A DNA stretch of 42,002 bases from Bacillota bacterium (lineage in GTDB: Bacteria; Bacillota; Sulfobacillia; RBS10-35; JAJYVN01). Position numbers and translations under genes: made by a program. The notes below the pieces were generated by a model. That model saw only the letters and a list, made by a program, of their open reading frames with translations, did no database searches and was not told where the DNA came from. Positions 33,858 through 42,002 of the stretch are shown here, in pieces. How positions within the stretch are numbered: position 1 is the first letter of the stretch; each line of letters begins with the position of its first letter. The stretch spans positions 1 to 42,002 of the forward strand of contig JAJZXK010000019.1 of assembly GCA_021806565.1 (NCBI GenBank), read 5' to 3'.

Positions 33858-34601
33858 TCAGATGCCCCAGTGTTCACGCAGAAAGCGGCGGCTCATCTCC
33901 GAACTCTCCAGCGGCGTGCGGGCCGTGCGATCCTGCTCGACGACCACGAGGGGCAGGCGCAAATCCTCGGCCGCCTGCCGGATGCCGGCCCAGTCGAGCC
34001 GCCCGGCGCCGACCTCGCCGAAACTGCCGTCGGCCAGCATGTCCTTGAGGTGCAGGTAGCCCACCCGGTCACCGAGCAACCGGATGATCGAGACCGGGTC
34101 CTGCCCGCCGCGCTGGACCCAGTAGGTGTCCAGGTTGAGGCGTACGTTCGCCGGATCGGTGCCGCGCAGGATGTGGCCGAGTCCGAACAGGTCGTGCGTG
34201 ATCTCATGGGCGTGGTTGTGGTAGCAGAGCGTAACCCCGTTGGCGCGGCAACGGGCCCCGGCTTCGTCCAGCTTCTTGGCCACCGCCCGATACTGCTCCG
34301 AAGTCGGATAGTCCTGGCCGCTGCAGGCCAAAAAGCGCGCGCCCGTCCGTTCCAGCCAGCGCAGGTGGCGGTCCAGGTCCGTCGCCAGCGCGCCGGTCCC
34401 GATGTGGCTGGAAACCACCTTGAGACCGTTCTGGCGCAGTTCCGCCAGGGCCGTATCGACCTGGTCGTCGGGCGGCGGGCTGAGTTCCACGCCCGCATAT
34501 CCCGCCGCAGCCGCCTCCGCCAGGACCGCCGCGCGGTCATTGGCCCTGCGCTGGCCCCAGACGATCAGTTGGACTCCGAGTTGCATGCCACCATCCGCCA
34601 T
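33858..34601 (-). CDS. Sugar phosphate isomerase/epimerase-like TIM barrel
   Basis: 247 residues. Family marks: LGVQLIVWGQR, YAGVELSPPP (Glu), TLCYHNHAHEI (His-Asn-His), VRLNLDTYWVQRGGQDP (Asp), VGYLHLKDM (His-x-Lys-Asp) and VVVEQDR (Glu). These form the metal site of the IolE/hydroxypyruvate isomerase-like group, typical of inosose dehydratases and sugar epimerases. ATG 34601 has GGAGGG ten bases upstream; the ATG inside that site is out of frame. Between the PLP enzyme and the methyltransferase gene. Confidence 0.85.
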   Translation of the reverse strand: MADGGMQLGVQLIVWGQRRANDRAAVLAEAAAAGYAGVELSPPPDDQVDTALAELRQNGLKVVSSHIGTGALATDLDRHLRWLERTGARFLACSGQDYPTSEQYRAVAKKLDEAGARCRANGVTLCYHNHAHEITHDLFGLGHILRGTDPANVRLNLDTYWVQRGGQDPVSIIRLLGDRVGYLHLKDMLADGSFGEVGAGRLDWAGIRQAAEDLRLPLVVVEQDRTARTPLESSEMSRRFLREHWGI

Positions 34602-34654
34602 CGTGCGCCATCCCTCCAAATACGACCGGGGCCAGGGTTCGTCAGCCCGCGCCA

Positions 34655-35734
34655 TCAACCTCCCGGCGCTTCCGCCAACTCGGCCGCCCGCGCGAACAGG
34701 CCCGGCTGGCCGCCGGTGTGCACGAAGACGACCGTCTGGCCCCGCCCGAACCGCCCCGCGCGCACCTCGCCGATCAGGCCGGCCATCGCCTTGCCGCTAT
34801 ACACCGGGTCCAGCAATAGGCCCTCGCTGCGTGCCGCCAGGTCGATCGCCTCGCGCACGGCCGGGGTGATATCCCCGTAACCGGCCCCCACATACCCCGC
34901 ACACAGGCGCACCCCGGCCTCCGCCGCGGCGGCGGCGCCCGCGGGGGCGCCCTCGTCCAGGCCAGCCGGTACCCGCGGTCCCCACTCCTCCGGTGGCGGC
35001 GTCGGGCCGATGCCGATGCGGCCGGCGGCCTCGGAAAGCAGGCGAGCGGTCCGGTCAGCAAACGCCGCCGGATCGTCGCCGCCGACCATCACCCCCACCA
35101 CCTCGGCCGCCGGGCAATACAGGCGGCAGCCCAGCAGGAGCCCGGCCTGTGTGCCACCCGAGCCGGAGGCGGTCACGAACACGTCCGGGCGAGTCCCAAT
35201 CGCGGCCGCCTGCAGCACCGTTTCCGCCACCGCGTGGGCATAGCCGACCGCGCCGCGGCCGACGGAGCCACCGGTGGGGACGACGTACGGCATCACCCCC
35301 GCCCCGCGGAGCCGCTCCGCCAGGTCCGCCATGGCCGCGAGCGCCGCCGGCCCATCGGGCGCCACCAGATGGACGGCGGCCCCGAGCAGGTGGTCGACCA
35401 GCAGATTGCCCTGCACGGGGGGTCGCGCCTCGGCGCTACGCAGCACCAGGTGCGGCTCCAACCCAAGCCGCCGGCAGGCGGCGGCCGTGAGGCGGGCGTG
35501 GTTGCTCGTGTGCGCGCCGGTGGTGATCACGGCGCGACAGCCCAGCGTCAGGGCGTGTCCCAAGAGGTATTCGAGTTTGCGCACCTTGTTGCCGCCGAGC
35601 CCGAGCGCCGACGCGTCGTCCCGCTTGACCAGGATGCGCGGCCCGCCCAGGATCGCCGTCAGCCGCGGCGCCTCCTGCAGCGGAGTCGGCCAGGGTCCCA
35701 GATCCGCGCGCGGCAGCCCGCCCAAGGCTTCCAC
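34655..35734 (-). CDS. D-cysteine desulfhydrase/ACC deaminase-family PLP enzyme
   Basis: 359 residues of the tryptophan synthase beta-like fold II. LVKRDDASALGLGGNK50VRKLEYLL carries the PLP lysine; TTGAHTSNHARLTAAA has the substrate-binding Ser-Asn; TASGSGGTQAGLLLG is the PLP phosphate loop; DPVYSGKAMAGL and VFVHTGGQPGLF close the active site. The family degrades D-cysteine to pyruvate, H2S and ammonia or deaminates ACC. In a sulfur-rich context D-cysteine or another sulfur amino acid is possible (inference). GTG 35734 has no ribosome site, and an IS-like element starts only about six bases upstream, so native upstream signals may have been displaced. Confidence 0.85.
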   Translation of the reverse strand: MEALGGLPRADLGPWPTPLQEAPRLTAILGGPRILVKRDDASALGLGGNKVRKLEYLLGHALTLGCRAVITTGAHTSNHARLTAAACRRLGLEPHLVLRSAEARPPVQGNLLVDHLLGAAVHLVAPDGPAALAAMADLAERLRGAGVMPYVVPTGGSVGRGAVGYAHAVAETVLQAAAIGTRPDVFVTASGSGGTQAGLLLGCRLYCPAAEVVGVMVGGDDPAAFADRTARLLSEAAGRIGIGPTPPPEEWGPRVPAGLDEGAPAGAAAAAEAGVRLCAGYVGAGYGDITPAVREAIDLAARSEGLLLDPVYSGKAMAGLIGEVRAGRFGRGQTVVFVHTGGQPGLFARAAELAEAPGG

Positions 35735-35740
35735 AAATCA

Positions 35741-36063
35741 CGCGGCGCGGGGGCTGCCGCCTTCAGGCGACAGCGGCAGCGCCGCTCCCCCCCTTGCGGC
35801 AGAATTGGGTCGGAACCTTGAACACCGGGCGTAGCGGGTTCGGGTGGGCAGTCTGCCACCCGGTAAGACGCCCGCAGCACAGCGGAGGGGAGACGCCGCC
35901 CAAAGGCACCGGCTTGCCGGACAACCGCTGTGGGCACCTGGCTTCGGATCGCTCCTCTCCTCGCCGGGGTGGGTACATCCGGCCCCTGCGGGTCGCCTTC
36001 CACCGGTCTAACGTCCGCCGATTCGCGTGGACAAGCCGTCGGCCTTAGCCGACGGTAGTTGAC
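35741..36063 (+). mobile_element. Structured non-coding element with IS605-like ends
   Basis: About 320 bp without a convincing gene. On the left are nested stems around CCGCCTTCAGGCG and CTGCCG/CGGCAG (35754-35779). On the right CCGTCGGC-CTTA-GCCGACGG (36036-36055) is a perfect 8-bp hairpin followed by TAGTTGAC, the usual style of an IS605-type right end. The interior has several more GC stems (for example around 35860-35870 and 35885-35930). It looks like a non-autonomous IS605 derivative or the omega-RNA end of a lost tnpB. Function not shown. Confidence 0.45.
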
Positions 36064-36208
36064 TCTAAGAAATCCCACCCCGAGCGGGCTTCGACGCCAT
36101 CAACGACGCGCCTGCCACCGCAGGACCACGGTCGGGCGCACGGAAGATGCCTCCTCCGGCGCCATTCGGCCCGCGAGGCCCGGATCGCCGGAAGGGATGA
36201 TTCACGCG

Positions 36209-37021
36209 ATGCGCATCGCCTGTCAGGAAGGCCTGCTTCCCGGCCGCGACTTCGCCGAGAGGTTGGAGAACGCGGCCCGTTTCGGCTTCGACGCCGTGGA
36301 ACTCAACGGCAACCTGCTCTCGGACGACGCCAAGCGGGCCGAGCGCAAGAAGGCCTTGGCCTCCGGCCCGCTCCCCGCCTCCAGCGTTTGCGGCGGGGTG
36401 CGGGCGCGCTTCATCGACATCGATCCCGCCGAGCGCCGGCTGGCCATCGAGTCGCTGCGGCGTCAACTGGCGTATGCGGCCGAGGTGGGCGCCCCCGCCC
36501 AGATCTTCGTGCCGATCTTCGCGCGGGACAACCACCTGCCCGACCTGCAACCGTGGAAGAGCCGCCACGAACTCGGGCTGGCGTTGTTTGCCGAACTCCT
36601 GCCGCAGATCGACCAGGCGGCGCGGGAATCCGGGGTGCTGGCCCTGATGGAACCGCTGAACCGCTACGAGGCGAACTTCCTCAACCGCCAGGAACAGGCG
36701 GTCTCCCTGCTCTCTGCACTGGGAACTGAGCCGCGGGTGCAGGTGCTGGCCGACTTCTTCCACATGCACATCGAGGAGCGCGACATCCCCGCCGCCATCG
36801 CGCATAGTGGCGCCCGCTTGGGCCACGTCCACCTGGCCGACAACACGCGCAAGGAGCCGGGCAGCGGCGCGCTGGACTTCGCCCCCGGGTTCAAGGCCCT
36901 CAAGGACATCGGCTATCAGGGGGCCATGGCCTTCGAGTGCGGCCTGACGGGCCCGGCGGCCGAGGTGCTGCCCCGCAGCGTCACGCACCTGCGCGCCTGC
37001 CTGCGCACGGCCGGGGTCTGA
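36209..37021 (+). CDS. Sugar phosphate isomerase/epimerase-like TIM barrel
   Basis: 270 residues. FGFDAVELNGNLL (first Glu), VLALMEPLNRYEANFLN (Glu and Asn-Arg-Tyr), VQVLADFFHMHIEERD (Asp-x-x-His), LGHVHLADNTRKEPGSGALDF (His-x-x-Asp, Arg) and MAFECGLTG (Glu). This is the hydroxypyruvate isomerase/D-tagatose 3-epimerase-like branch; the PLNRYE and HxxDxxR features are typical of 3-epimerases. ATG 36209 starts the family-like MRIACQEG; ATG 36197 lies directly behind GGAAGGG and adds four residues. Alone on the plus strand, behind the structured element. Confidence 0.87.
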   Translation: MRIACQEGLLPGRDFAERLENAARFGFDAVELNGNLLSDDAKRAERKKALASGPLPASSVCGGVRARFIDIDPAERRLAIESLRRQLAYAAEVGAPAQIFVPIFARDNHLPDLQPWKSRHELGLALFAELLPQIDQAARESGVLALMEPLNRYEANFLNRQEQAVSLLSALGTEPRVQVLADFFHMHIEERDIPAAIAHSGARLGHVHLADNTRKEPGSGALDFAPGFKALKDIGYQGAMAFECGLTGPAAEVLPRSVTHLRACLRTAGV

Positions 37022-37132
37022 GGAGGCCTCAGCCGATGCCCGAGGCCCCGAAGGTCTTTGGAGGCCACCGAGTGGGTGCACCTGCGCGGCGGGTGCGGGC
37101 GGATCTCGCCGCCCGGGCCCGCCGCGCCCGTT

Positions 37133-38390
37133 TTAGCCGCTTTCCACCGTGATCAGCGAGCAGCCGGGCCGGTTGCGGCGATTGGAGGCGATCCGCGCCT
37201 CGATCAACCGCTGCCAGTCTCCCAGTTCGGTCGCGACGGGACGGCCGGCGCCGATGCGCAGCAGCGCCGCCGGCGACTCGTGGAGGTAGAGCGTACCGGT
37301 GTGCGCCGCCTGGCGCAGCGTCTCGGGGATATCCCTGTAGCCTGCAAAGCGGAAGCGCGGCGTGGTGGGGGCCAGTTTCTCCTGCAGCCGCTGCCAGGAG
37401 GCGCGCAGCCCCGCATCGACCGCAAGCAGCGGCAGGCCGGCGGCGGCCAACAGGCGCTACTGGGCCGGCCGATACAGCCACAGGACGAAGCGCACCAGGT
37501 TCTGCGGCGCCCGCAAGAGACGGCAGCGCCGTCAGGGCCGTCGTCTGCCAACCCGGCACCACCGGCTGCCTGGGCAGTGGCGGAAACGGCTGCGGGCGCT
37601 CGCCGCCCGCCGGCACCCCCGGCGGCAGGAATGCGAACAGGCTGCCGGCCGTCTGGCGGCCGCGGAAGCCGTGCCGTTCGAAATCCAGCAGGACCGCGTT
37701 CGCGCTCGGGGCGGCCGTCCACCCGTACCGCCGGCCCGTGGCGGCGAGGGTCGTCGTCGCCGCGGCAGCGGCCGTCAGTTGCAACCGACCCTGGCGGGTG
37801 AATCCACCACCCAGCCCGAGGACGAACGCCCCCCAGAGGCGCAGGTCGCCCCAGCCCAACCCCAGGACCGGCGGCGCCGGGCGCCAGCCCCTGGAGGCTT
37901 GGTGCGCCTCCAGGGCGGTGACGAGGTCGGCCAGGCGGAAGCGGGCCGGGTACGGCAGTTTCAGGCGGTGCAGCAGTGCGCCGTGCAGGTAGAACTGGAT
38001 CTCGGTGAGGCACAGGGGAAGGGCGGTGATCGCCCCGCAGGGCGCGCGGAACGGGGCGAGGGCCTGCGGCAGCACGGAGGGCGTACGGAAGTTCGCCCTG
38101 GTCAGATAGGGCGTCAGGTTGACAAGGCCCACACCGGACGAGAACTCCTCCACCACATCGGCGTCGGGCGGTGGCATCCATCCGGGGCGCAGCGGCTGGT
38201 CTTGGACCAGCCCCATCTGCCCTCGCACGAAGTCGAGTGAAAAGGCCGGACCGGAGCGCGACCAGGCCGCGCGGAGCGCCTGGCGCAGCGGATAGAGGGA
38301 CGGGGCAAAGAGGCGCAACGGCGTGGGCGGTGGCCGTCTGGCCCGCGGGGCGGCGGCGGCGCAGCCCGCCAGCAGACCCGCCCCACCCAC
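37133..38390 (-). pseudogene. Solute-binding lipoprotein, frameshifted and with a nonsense codon
   Basis: The gene starts at about 38390 with a lipobox, LLAGC, and runs as an extracellular solute-binding protein (LPLCLTEIQFYLHGALLHRL, LGWGDLRLWGAFVLGLGGGF, WTAAPSANAVLLDFERHGF). Near 37545-37520 the frame shifts; the continuation reads NLVRFVLWLYRPAQ, a TAG, then RLLAAAGLPLLAVDAGLRASWQRL to the stop at 37133. The TAG probably came from CAG (one base change). With about 415 residues it belongs to the family 1-like sugar-binding proteins, related in role to that at 11249-12688. Downstream of the esterase by 51 bases. No permease nearby. Confidence 0.68.
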
Positions 38391-38441
38391 CGCGGCCGCC
38401 CGCTCTACCGCTCTATGCGGGTGTGTAGGAACTCGACCGGC

Positions 38442-39173
38442 TCAGGCGCGCTTGAGCCCCAGAACCTCGGCGTGCTGCGCCAGCGCCTCGACCACGTGCC
38501 GATCCCAGTAGTCCCAGGTGTGCGCCCCGGGGTGCTCAAGGTAGGTATGGTCCAACCCGAGCCGCTCCAGGTGGGCGTGGAAGGAGCGGTTCTGCTGCAG
38601 CAACTGGTCGGAAACGCCGCAATCGAAGGTGACGCGCGGACGGCCCGCGGCAGACTGGGCCGCCAGGCGGTCGGCCAGGGTGTATACCGAATCCGCGGCG
38701 GCCTCCTCGGCCGCGACGCCCTGCGCCTCCAGTTCCGCCGGCGTCGGCAGTGAACTGCTGTGGGACCAGATGGAGGCGAAGCGGTCGGGATACCGCAGGC
38801 CGAACCGCATCGACCCGCCGCCCCCCATGGAGAGCCCGCCGATCGCGGCCGGGCCCGGACGGACGTGGAAGGTGCCCGCCACGTGCGCCATCAGGTCTTC
38901 CATGACGAAAGACTCATAGCGCTCATGGGCGCCGGCGTTGCGCCACCCGGAGACACCCCCGTCCGGCAGCACCACCAAGAGCGGCAGGGGCCGTACATGG
39001 TCGAGCAGCCGGCTGTGCACCATCCAGGCGGTGTGGTCGTCCGACCGGCCGTGCAACTGATACAGGACCGGGTGGGGACCGTTGCCGTGGCGCTCCTGAT
39101 CCGGCAGGATGACCGTGTACTGGACATGGCGCCCCAGGGCGCGGCTGCGGAACTGCACTGTGGCAAAGGACAT
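38442..39173 (-). CDS. Esterase (alpha/beta hydrolase, S-formylglutathione hydrolase/Ag85-like)
   Basis: 243 residues. HPVLYQLHGRSDDHTAW forms the oxyanion region, LLVVLPDGGVSGW the following strand, GGLSMGGGGSMRFGLRYP holds the nucleophile Ser near residue 119, and PGAHTWDYWDRHV the catalytic His near 223. The fold and length match the putative-esterase family (FrmB/EstD type), often working on acetylated or feruloylated sugars. No signal peptide. GAGGAGGGATC precedes ATG 39173 by seven bases. Same strand as the solute-binding pseudogene and divergent from the DUF72 gene. Confidence 0.85.
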   Translation of the reverse strand: MSFATVQFRSRALGRHVQYTVILPDQERHGNGPHPVLYQLHGRSDDHTAWMVHSRLLDHVRPLPLLVVLPDGGVSGWRNAGAHERYESFVMEDLMAHVAGTFHVRPGPAAIGGLSMGGGGSMRFGLRYPDRFASIWSHSSSLPTPAELEAQGVAAEEAAADSVYTLADRLAAQSAAGRPRVTFDCGVSDQLLQQNRSFHAHLERLGLDHTYLEHPGAHTWDYWDRHVVEALAQHAEVLGLKRA

Positions 39174-39304
39174 CGCGACCGATCCCTCCTCGTCGGGGGC
39201 TGGCGTCCGGTCAGCCGGCTGGCCACCGCGGCATCTTTCGGCGGTGGCCACGGGCGGGCCTGCGCCAGACGGCGTGCAAGGCGCGGATCGCTGGGGGCGG
39301 TGGC

Positions 39305-40150
39305 ATGCTTCGGGTCGGCACCTGTGCGTTTGCGGACCACACCGGGGTCTATCCTTCGTGGCTGCCGACCGGCGACCGACTGCCCTACTACGCCCGCTTC
39401 TTCCCCTTGGTCGAGGTGGACAGCACCTTCTATCGCCCGCCGACCGCGGCACAATGCGCCCGCTGGACCGAGCGCACCCCCGACCACTTCCATTTCCACG
39501 TCAAGGCCCACCGCAGCCTCACCTGGCACGAGCGCGACGCCCGGCCAAGGGGCGCGCAGATCGCCACCGCCGCGCGGGCCCTGGCCGAGGCCGTGGCGCC
39601 CATGGCGCAAGCCGGCAAGCTCTCCGCCCTGCACCTGCAGTTCGCGCCGTGGTTCATGTGCGGACCGGAGGCCCGCGACTACCTGCAGGCCGCCTGCACC
39701 GCCCTGGCCGACCTACCGGTCGCTGTCGAGTTCCGCCACCGCAGCTGGTTTTCCGACCCGCAACGCATGGCGGCCACACTGGACCTCCTGCGCGACCTCG
39801 GCGTCAGCCACACGTGCTGTGACGAGCCACAACGTGGCGACGCCTGCGTCCCGCCGGTTGTAGCCGTAACCGCGCCGCGCCTGGCGGTCGTGCGCCTCCA
39901 CGGGCGCAACGCCGCCACCTGGTACGTCCGCGGCTCCCACAGCGGCGAACGCTTCCGCTACCGCTACAGTCCGCAGGAGCTGGCGCAGTGGCATGCCCCG
40001 CTGCAAACCCTCGACGCGCAGGCCGCCGACGTCCACGTCCTGTTCAACAACAACCATGAGGACTCGGCGGTGCGAAACGCCTACGAACTCGCCTCCCAAC
40101 TGCGCTTGGGCTACCCGAATCCGTGGGCCGGAAGCCTGCTGGGATCCTGA
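39305..40150 (+). CDS. DUF72 family protein
   Basis: 281 residues. LRVGTCAFADHTGVYPSWLP, VEVDSTFYRPPTAAQCARW, FHFHVKAHRSLTW, LHLQFAPWF, VAVEFRHRSWF, LAVVRLHGRNAATWY and VHVLFNNNHEDSAVRNA are the family's successive conserved blocks of a TIM-barrel-like protein. Function unknown, although a nuclease-like barrel has been suggested for the fold. Complete length. The divergent gap 39174-39304 shows no certain promoter. Confidence 0.9.
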   Translation: MLRVGTCAFADHTGVYPSWLPTGDRLPYYARFFPLVEVDSTFYRPPTAAQCARWTERTPDHFHFHVKAHRSLTWHERDARPRGAQIATAARALAEAVAPMAQAGKLSALHLQFAPWFMCGPEARDYLQAACTALADLPVAVEFRHRSWFSDPQRMAATLDLLRDLGVSHTCCDEPQRGDACVPPVVAVTAPRLAVVRLHGRNAATWYVRGSHSGERFRYRYSPQELAQWHAPLQTLDAQAADVHVLFNNNHEDSAVRNAYELASQLRLGYPNPWAGSLLGS

Positions 40151-40151
40151 C

Positions 40152-40166
40152 GCGGGGCCCCGCGGC
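40152..40166. terminator. Short GC palindrome between convergent genes
   Basis: CGCGGGGCCCCGCG lies directly after the DUF72 stop and before the propeller gene's stop. It could form a hairpin on either strand, but the loop is small and no T-run follows. Confidence 0.35.
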
Positions 40167-41882
40167 TCAACCGGCCCAACTCCAGGTGGCGCCGCCGTCC
40201 GTGGTGACCAGCGCCCCGTCGAGTGTGGTCACGTAGATCCTGGTCGAGCTCGCCATCGTCACACCCGTCGCCTCTATCCCACGCAGCGGGCGCAGGCTCC
40301 AATGCGCACCGCCGTCGGTCGTCACCAGCAGAGAGACGGTGCAGCGGCTCGGGAACGCGCAGGCGGCGGTATCTCCGATCAGCAACGCCCCGTCCGCCGC
40401 GTTGGCGAACGAGACCGCAATCCCGCTCCCGGGGGCCAGCCCCGCGACGGCCCAACGGGCGCCGGCGTCACGAGTCGCATAGAGCGCGCGGGTGCCGGTC
40501 ACGGCCCACCCGTCTTTGGAACTCGTGAAGACGGCGGGCTGAAACCAGGACTGCGCCGGCGTTGAGCCGGTGCGGGTCCAGGTCTGCCCGCCATTTTCCG
40601 TTCGATAGATGGTCCCGTTCGCACCGTAAAGAAATCCGGTTTGCGCGGTCGGAAACGACAGCCCGTTTGGATGGGGAGTCGGTGGTGCGGCCCTCCTCGA
40701 CCACCTGGCGCCGCCGTCGCGGGAGGCCAGAAGTTCCACCGACTTCCCGATGGTCACCAGCGCGTACACCGCCCGGCCGTCCGGTGCGGCGATGGACGAC
40801 ACGGAACCGGGCAAAGAGGCAAGCGCGGTCCAGGCACCGCCCCCGCCGGTGCTCTCCATCACCGCCCGGCTGCCGCCGGTCCACGCCAGGCCGAAGGCGA
40901 GGCCACCCGCCGCGGCCTGCACAACCGACGGAGCCGGCGGCCAGATGTGGGTCCAACTCCGCCCACCGTTGCCGCTACTCCAAATGCCCATGGCGTCCTG
41001 AGCGCCGTACGCCAGATATCCGGTGGCGGGCGCCGGAAAGGTGATCGCCTGCGCCTCCTGTACGTACGGGAGGCCGACGGCGATCTCGCTCCACGTCCTG
41101 CCCCCGTCGGTCGTGCGGAGGATCTCCCCGCCCCCGGCTCCGCCCGCACAGAGGATCCACCCATCCCGCGTACTACTGAAAGCGATGGCGTGGGCATACC
41201 CCCCTCTGTAAGCCCGGACGGGGATGGCTTGGCTCCGTTCAGGTGGGTGGCGGCGACCAGCGCATTCCAGGAGCGGCCACCGTTGGTGGTGCCGTAGACT
41301 GCCTTGACCTCCATGCCTGCACTGGGGGCCCCGGTACACAGCGCCCAGGCGTCCGCAGGCGAGGTGGCCGAGACGGAGGCCAGGCTCAGGCCCGCGCCGC
41401 AGGGATCGACGGCCGCCTTCCATATCCCGCCACCATCGGTGGTGCGCCAGATGCCGGCATGCCGGCCGGAGACGGCGATACAGCCGCCCGCCCGCGGCCG
41501 CCCAGCCGCTCGACGCCGACGGGAAGGCGAGGGCCTCCACCGGACGGGAGAGCCGGCCCACCCGTCTCCAGCGCTTGCCGCCGTCCGTCGTCCGCAAGAC
41601 CGTCGCCGCAGCCTGGCCCGGAACCGATCCAGCCGCCCAGCCCAGCCTGGCGGTGAGGAAGGAAAGCGCGTCGATCTCCGGGTCGGGCCGAGGGAGCGAG
41701 GCAGACGGCAGGAGGTGCGTGATGGCCAGCGGCACCGGGGCGGACGTGGCAACGGATGCGCGCAGCGATGCGCTACTCGACGGCTGGGGCTTCGCGGGGC
41801 CGCGGGAAGGTGCCGCCGCCGGGTGCACGGATGGTCGCCGTACGCAGCCCGTGGCGCAAACCAAGGGCAGGCACAACGTCAT
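40167..41882 (-). pseudogene. BNR/Ycf48-like beta-propeller lipoprotein with two compensating frameshifts
   Basis: About 570 residues. The blades repeat T-T-D-G-G-x-x-W (for example RTTDGGKRW, RTTDGGRTW, RTENGGQTW, VTTDGGAHW, VTTDGGATW), the sortilin/BNR-type propeller as in Ycf48. The frame leaves near 41500, runs in another frame (GIWRTTDGGGIWKAAVDPCG, GTTNGGRSWNALVAATHLN) to about 41220, and returns to the first. Either two errors in GC tracts or real decay. The N-terminus M-TLCLPLVCATG-C looks like a lipobox but is too short for a full signal; the IS right end starts two bases upstream of this ATG, so the original start was probably cut off. Confidence 0.65.
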
Positions 41883-41884
41883 GA

Positions 41885-41905
41885 CCCCACGGCTAGAGCC
41901 GGGGG
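41885..41905 (-). repeat. IS605-type right-end hairpin
   Basis: CCCC-CGGC-N4-GCCG-T-GGGG read on the minus strand, eight bases after the tnpB stop. It has the same structure as at 78-97 and 23867-23887. In elements of this kind, the transcript of the 3' end of tnpB through this hairpin gives the omega RNA, with the guide in the adjoining flank, here the start of the propeller gene. Confidence 0.6.
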
Positions 41906-41913
41906 CTTGCCAA

Positions 41914-42002
41914 TCACCCCGCTTGCGCGGGCGTGGCGTGCGGACGCATGACGGCGCCCCGGCGACCGATGTTGATCGCCGCGATGTGGTCTGCTGGCCC
42001 AC
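41914..42002 (-). mobile_element. tnpB: tnpB C-terminus of IS200/IS605-type element (cut by window edge)
   Basis: The last 28 codons read ADHIAAINIGRRGAVMRPH, with the third RuvC motif Asp followed by the AA-x-N-I pattern and the VRP tail of TnpB, to a TGA at 41914-41916. The zinc ribbon and everything before lie beyond the window. Same strand as the tnpB start at the left edge, so the window could run between two direct copies. Confidence 0.75.

Noticed and set aside
35790-36000. Cobalamin-type or other known riboswitch in the structured element
   Set aside because: Stem-rich with some similar strings, but the conserved boxes are absent; IS605-like ends explain it better.
35794-36048. 85-codon plus-strand frame in the structured element
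   Set aside because: No ribosome site and no family likeness; its sequence is better explained by RNA-like stems.

Overview
The window is GC-rich DNA that reads like an accessory region of a spore-forming, high-GC Firmicute. The best evidence for that is an alpha/beta-type small acid-soluble spore protein (21158-21472), together with a type 2 isopentenyl-diphosphate isomerase and a single-membrane-anchor type I signal peptidase. Lineages such as Symbiobacterium, Thermaerobacter or Limnochorda would fit, but that placement is inference. Both edges lie inside IS200/IS605-type tnpB genes on the minus strand: seven codons of an N-terminus at the left, 28 codons of a C-terminus at the right. The window may therefore be a segment whose limits were set by a repeated insertion sequence.

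Layout. (1) 1-806: tnpB start, IS end, and a frameshifted nucleotidyltransferase cut off by the IS. (2) 1024-12688: a carbohydrate locus with four sulfatases without signal peptides, two Gfo/Idh/MocA oxidoreductases, a beta-propeller glycosidase-like protein, a GntR/LacI-type regulator and a Tat-type solute-binding lipoprotein. A TGTTATAAC palindrome followed by ACCATTCCGCC occurs twice, in front of the regulator and in front of the second oxidoreductase/sulfatase unit, and is a good operator candidate. (3) 12743-16320: phosphotransferase gene and transposon debris, mainly a decayed IS607-type tnpA-tnpB pair. (4) 16320-25612: YwiC-like membrane protein, MarR regulator (probably leaderless) with a membrane protein, tRNA-Pro(CGG), type 2 IDI, inositol monophosphatase, spore protein, a MurA homologue with Asp at the usual catalytic Cys, a tnpB 3' remnant, Mn-type superoxide dismutase and a sugar isomerase-like TIM barrel. 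(5) 25719-30643: kinase-like protein, an oxidoreductase-GNAT fusion, another TIM barrel and an M24-like protein. (6) 30815-42002: signal peptidase I, two membrane-anchored unknowns, methyltransferase/TIM barrel/PLP-enzyme operon, an IS605-like structured element, a fourth TIM barrel, a decayed solute-binding protein, an esterase, a DUF72 protein and a frameshifted beta-propeller lipoprotein.

How it may work together (inference): solute-binding lipoproteins would capture sulfated saccharides; the sulfatases lack signal peptides, so desulfation would occur in the cytoplasm; Gfo/Idh/MocA oxidoreductases and xylose-isomerase-like TIM barrels would then oxidise, isomerise or epimerise the sugars. 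No ABC permease and no formylglycine-generating enzyme is encoded here, so both must come from elsewhere. IS605/IS607 decay is widespread: four tnpB-derived loci plus one candidate element, and several genes next to them are broken.
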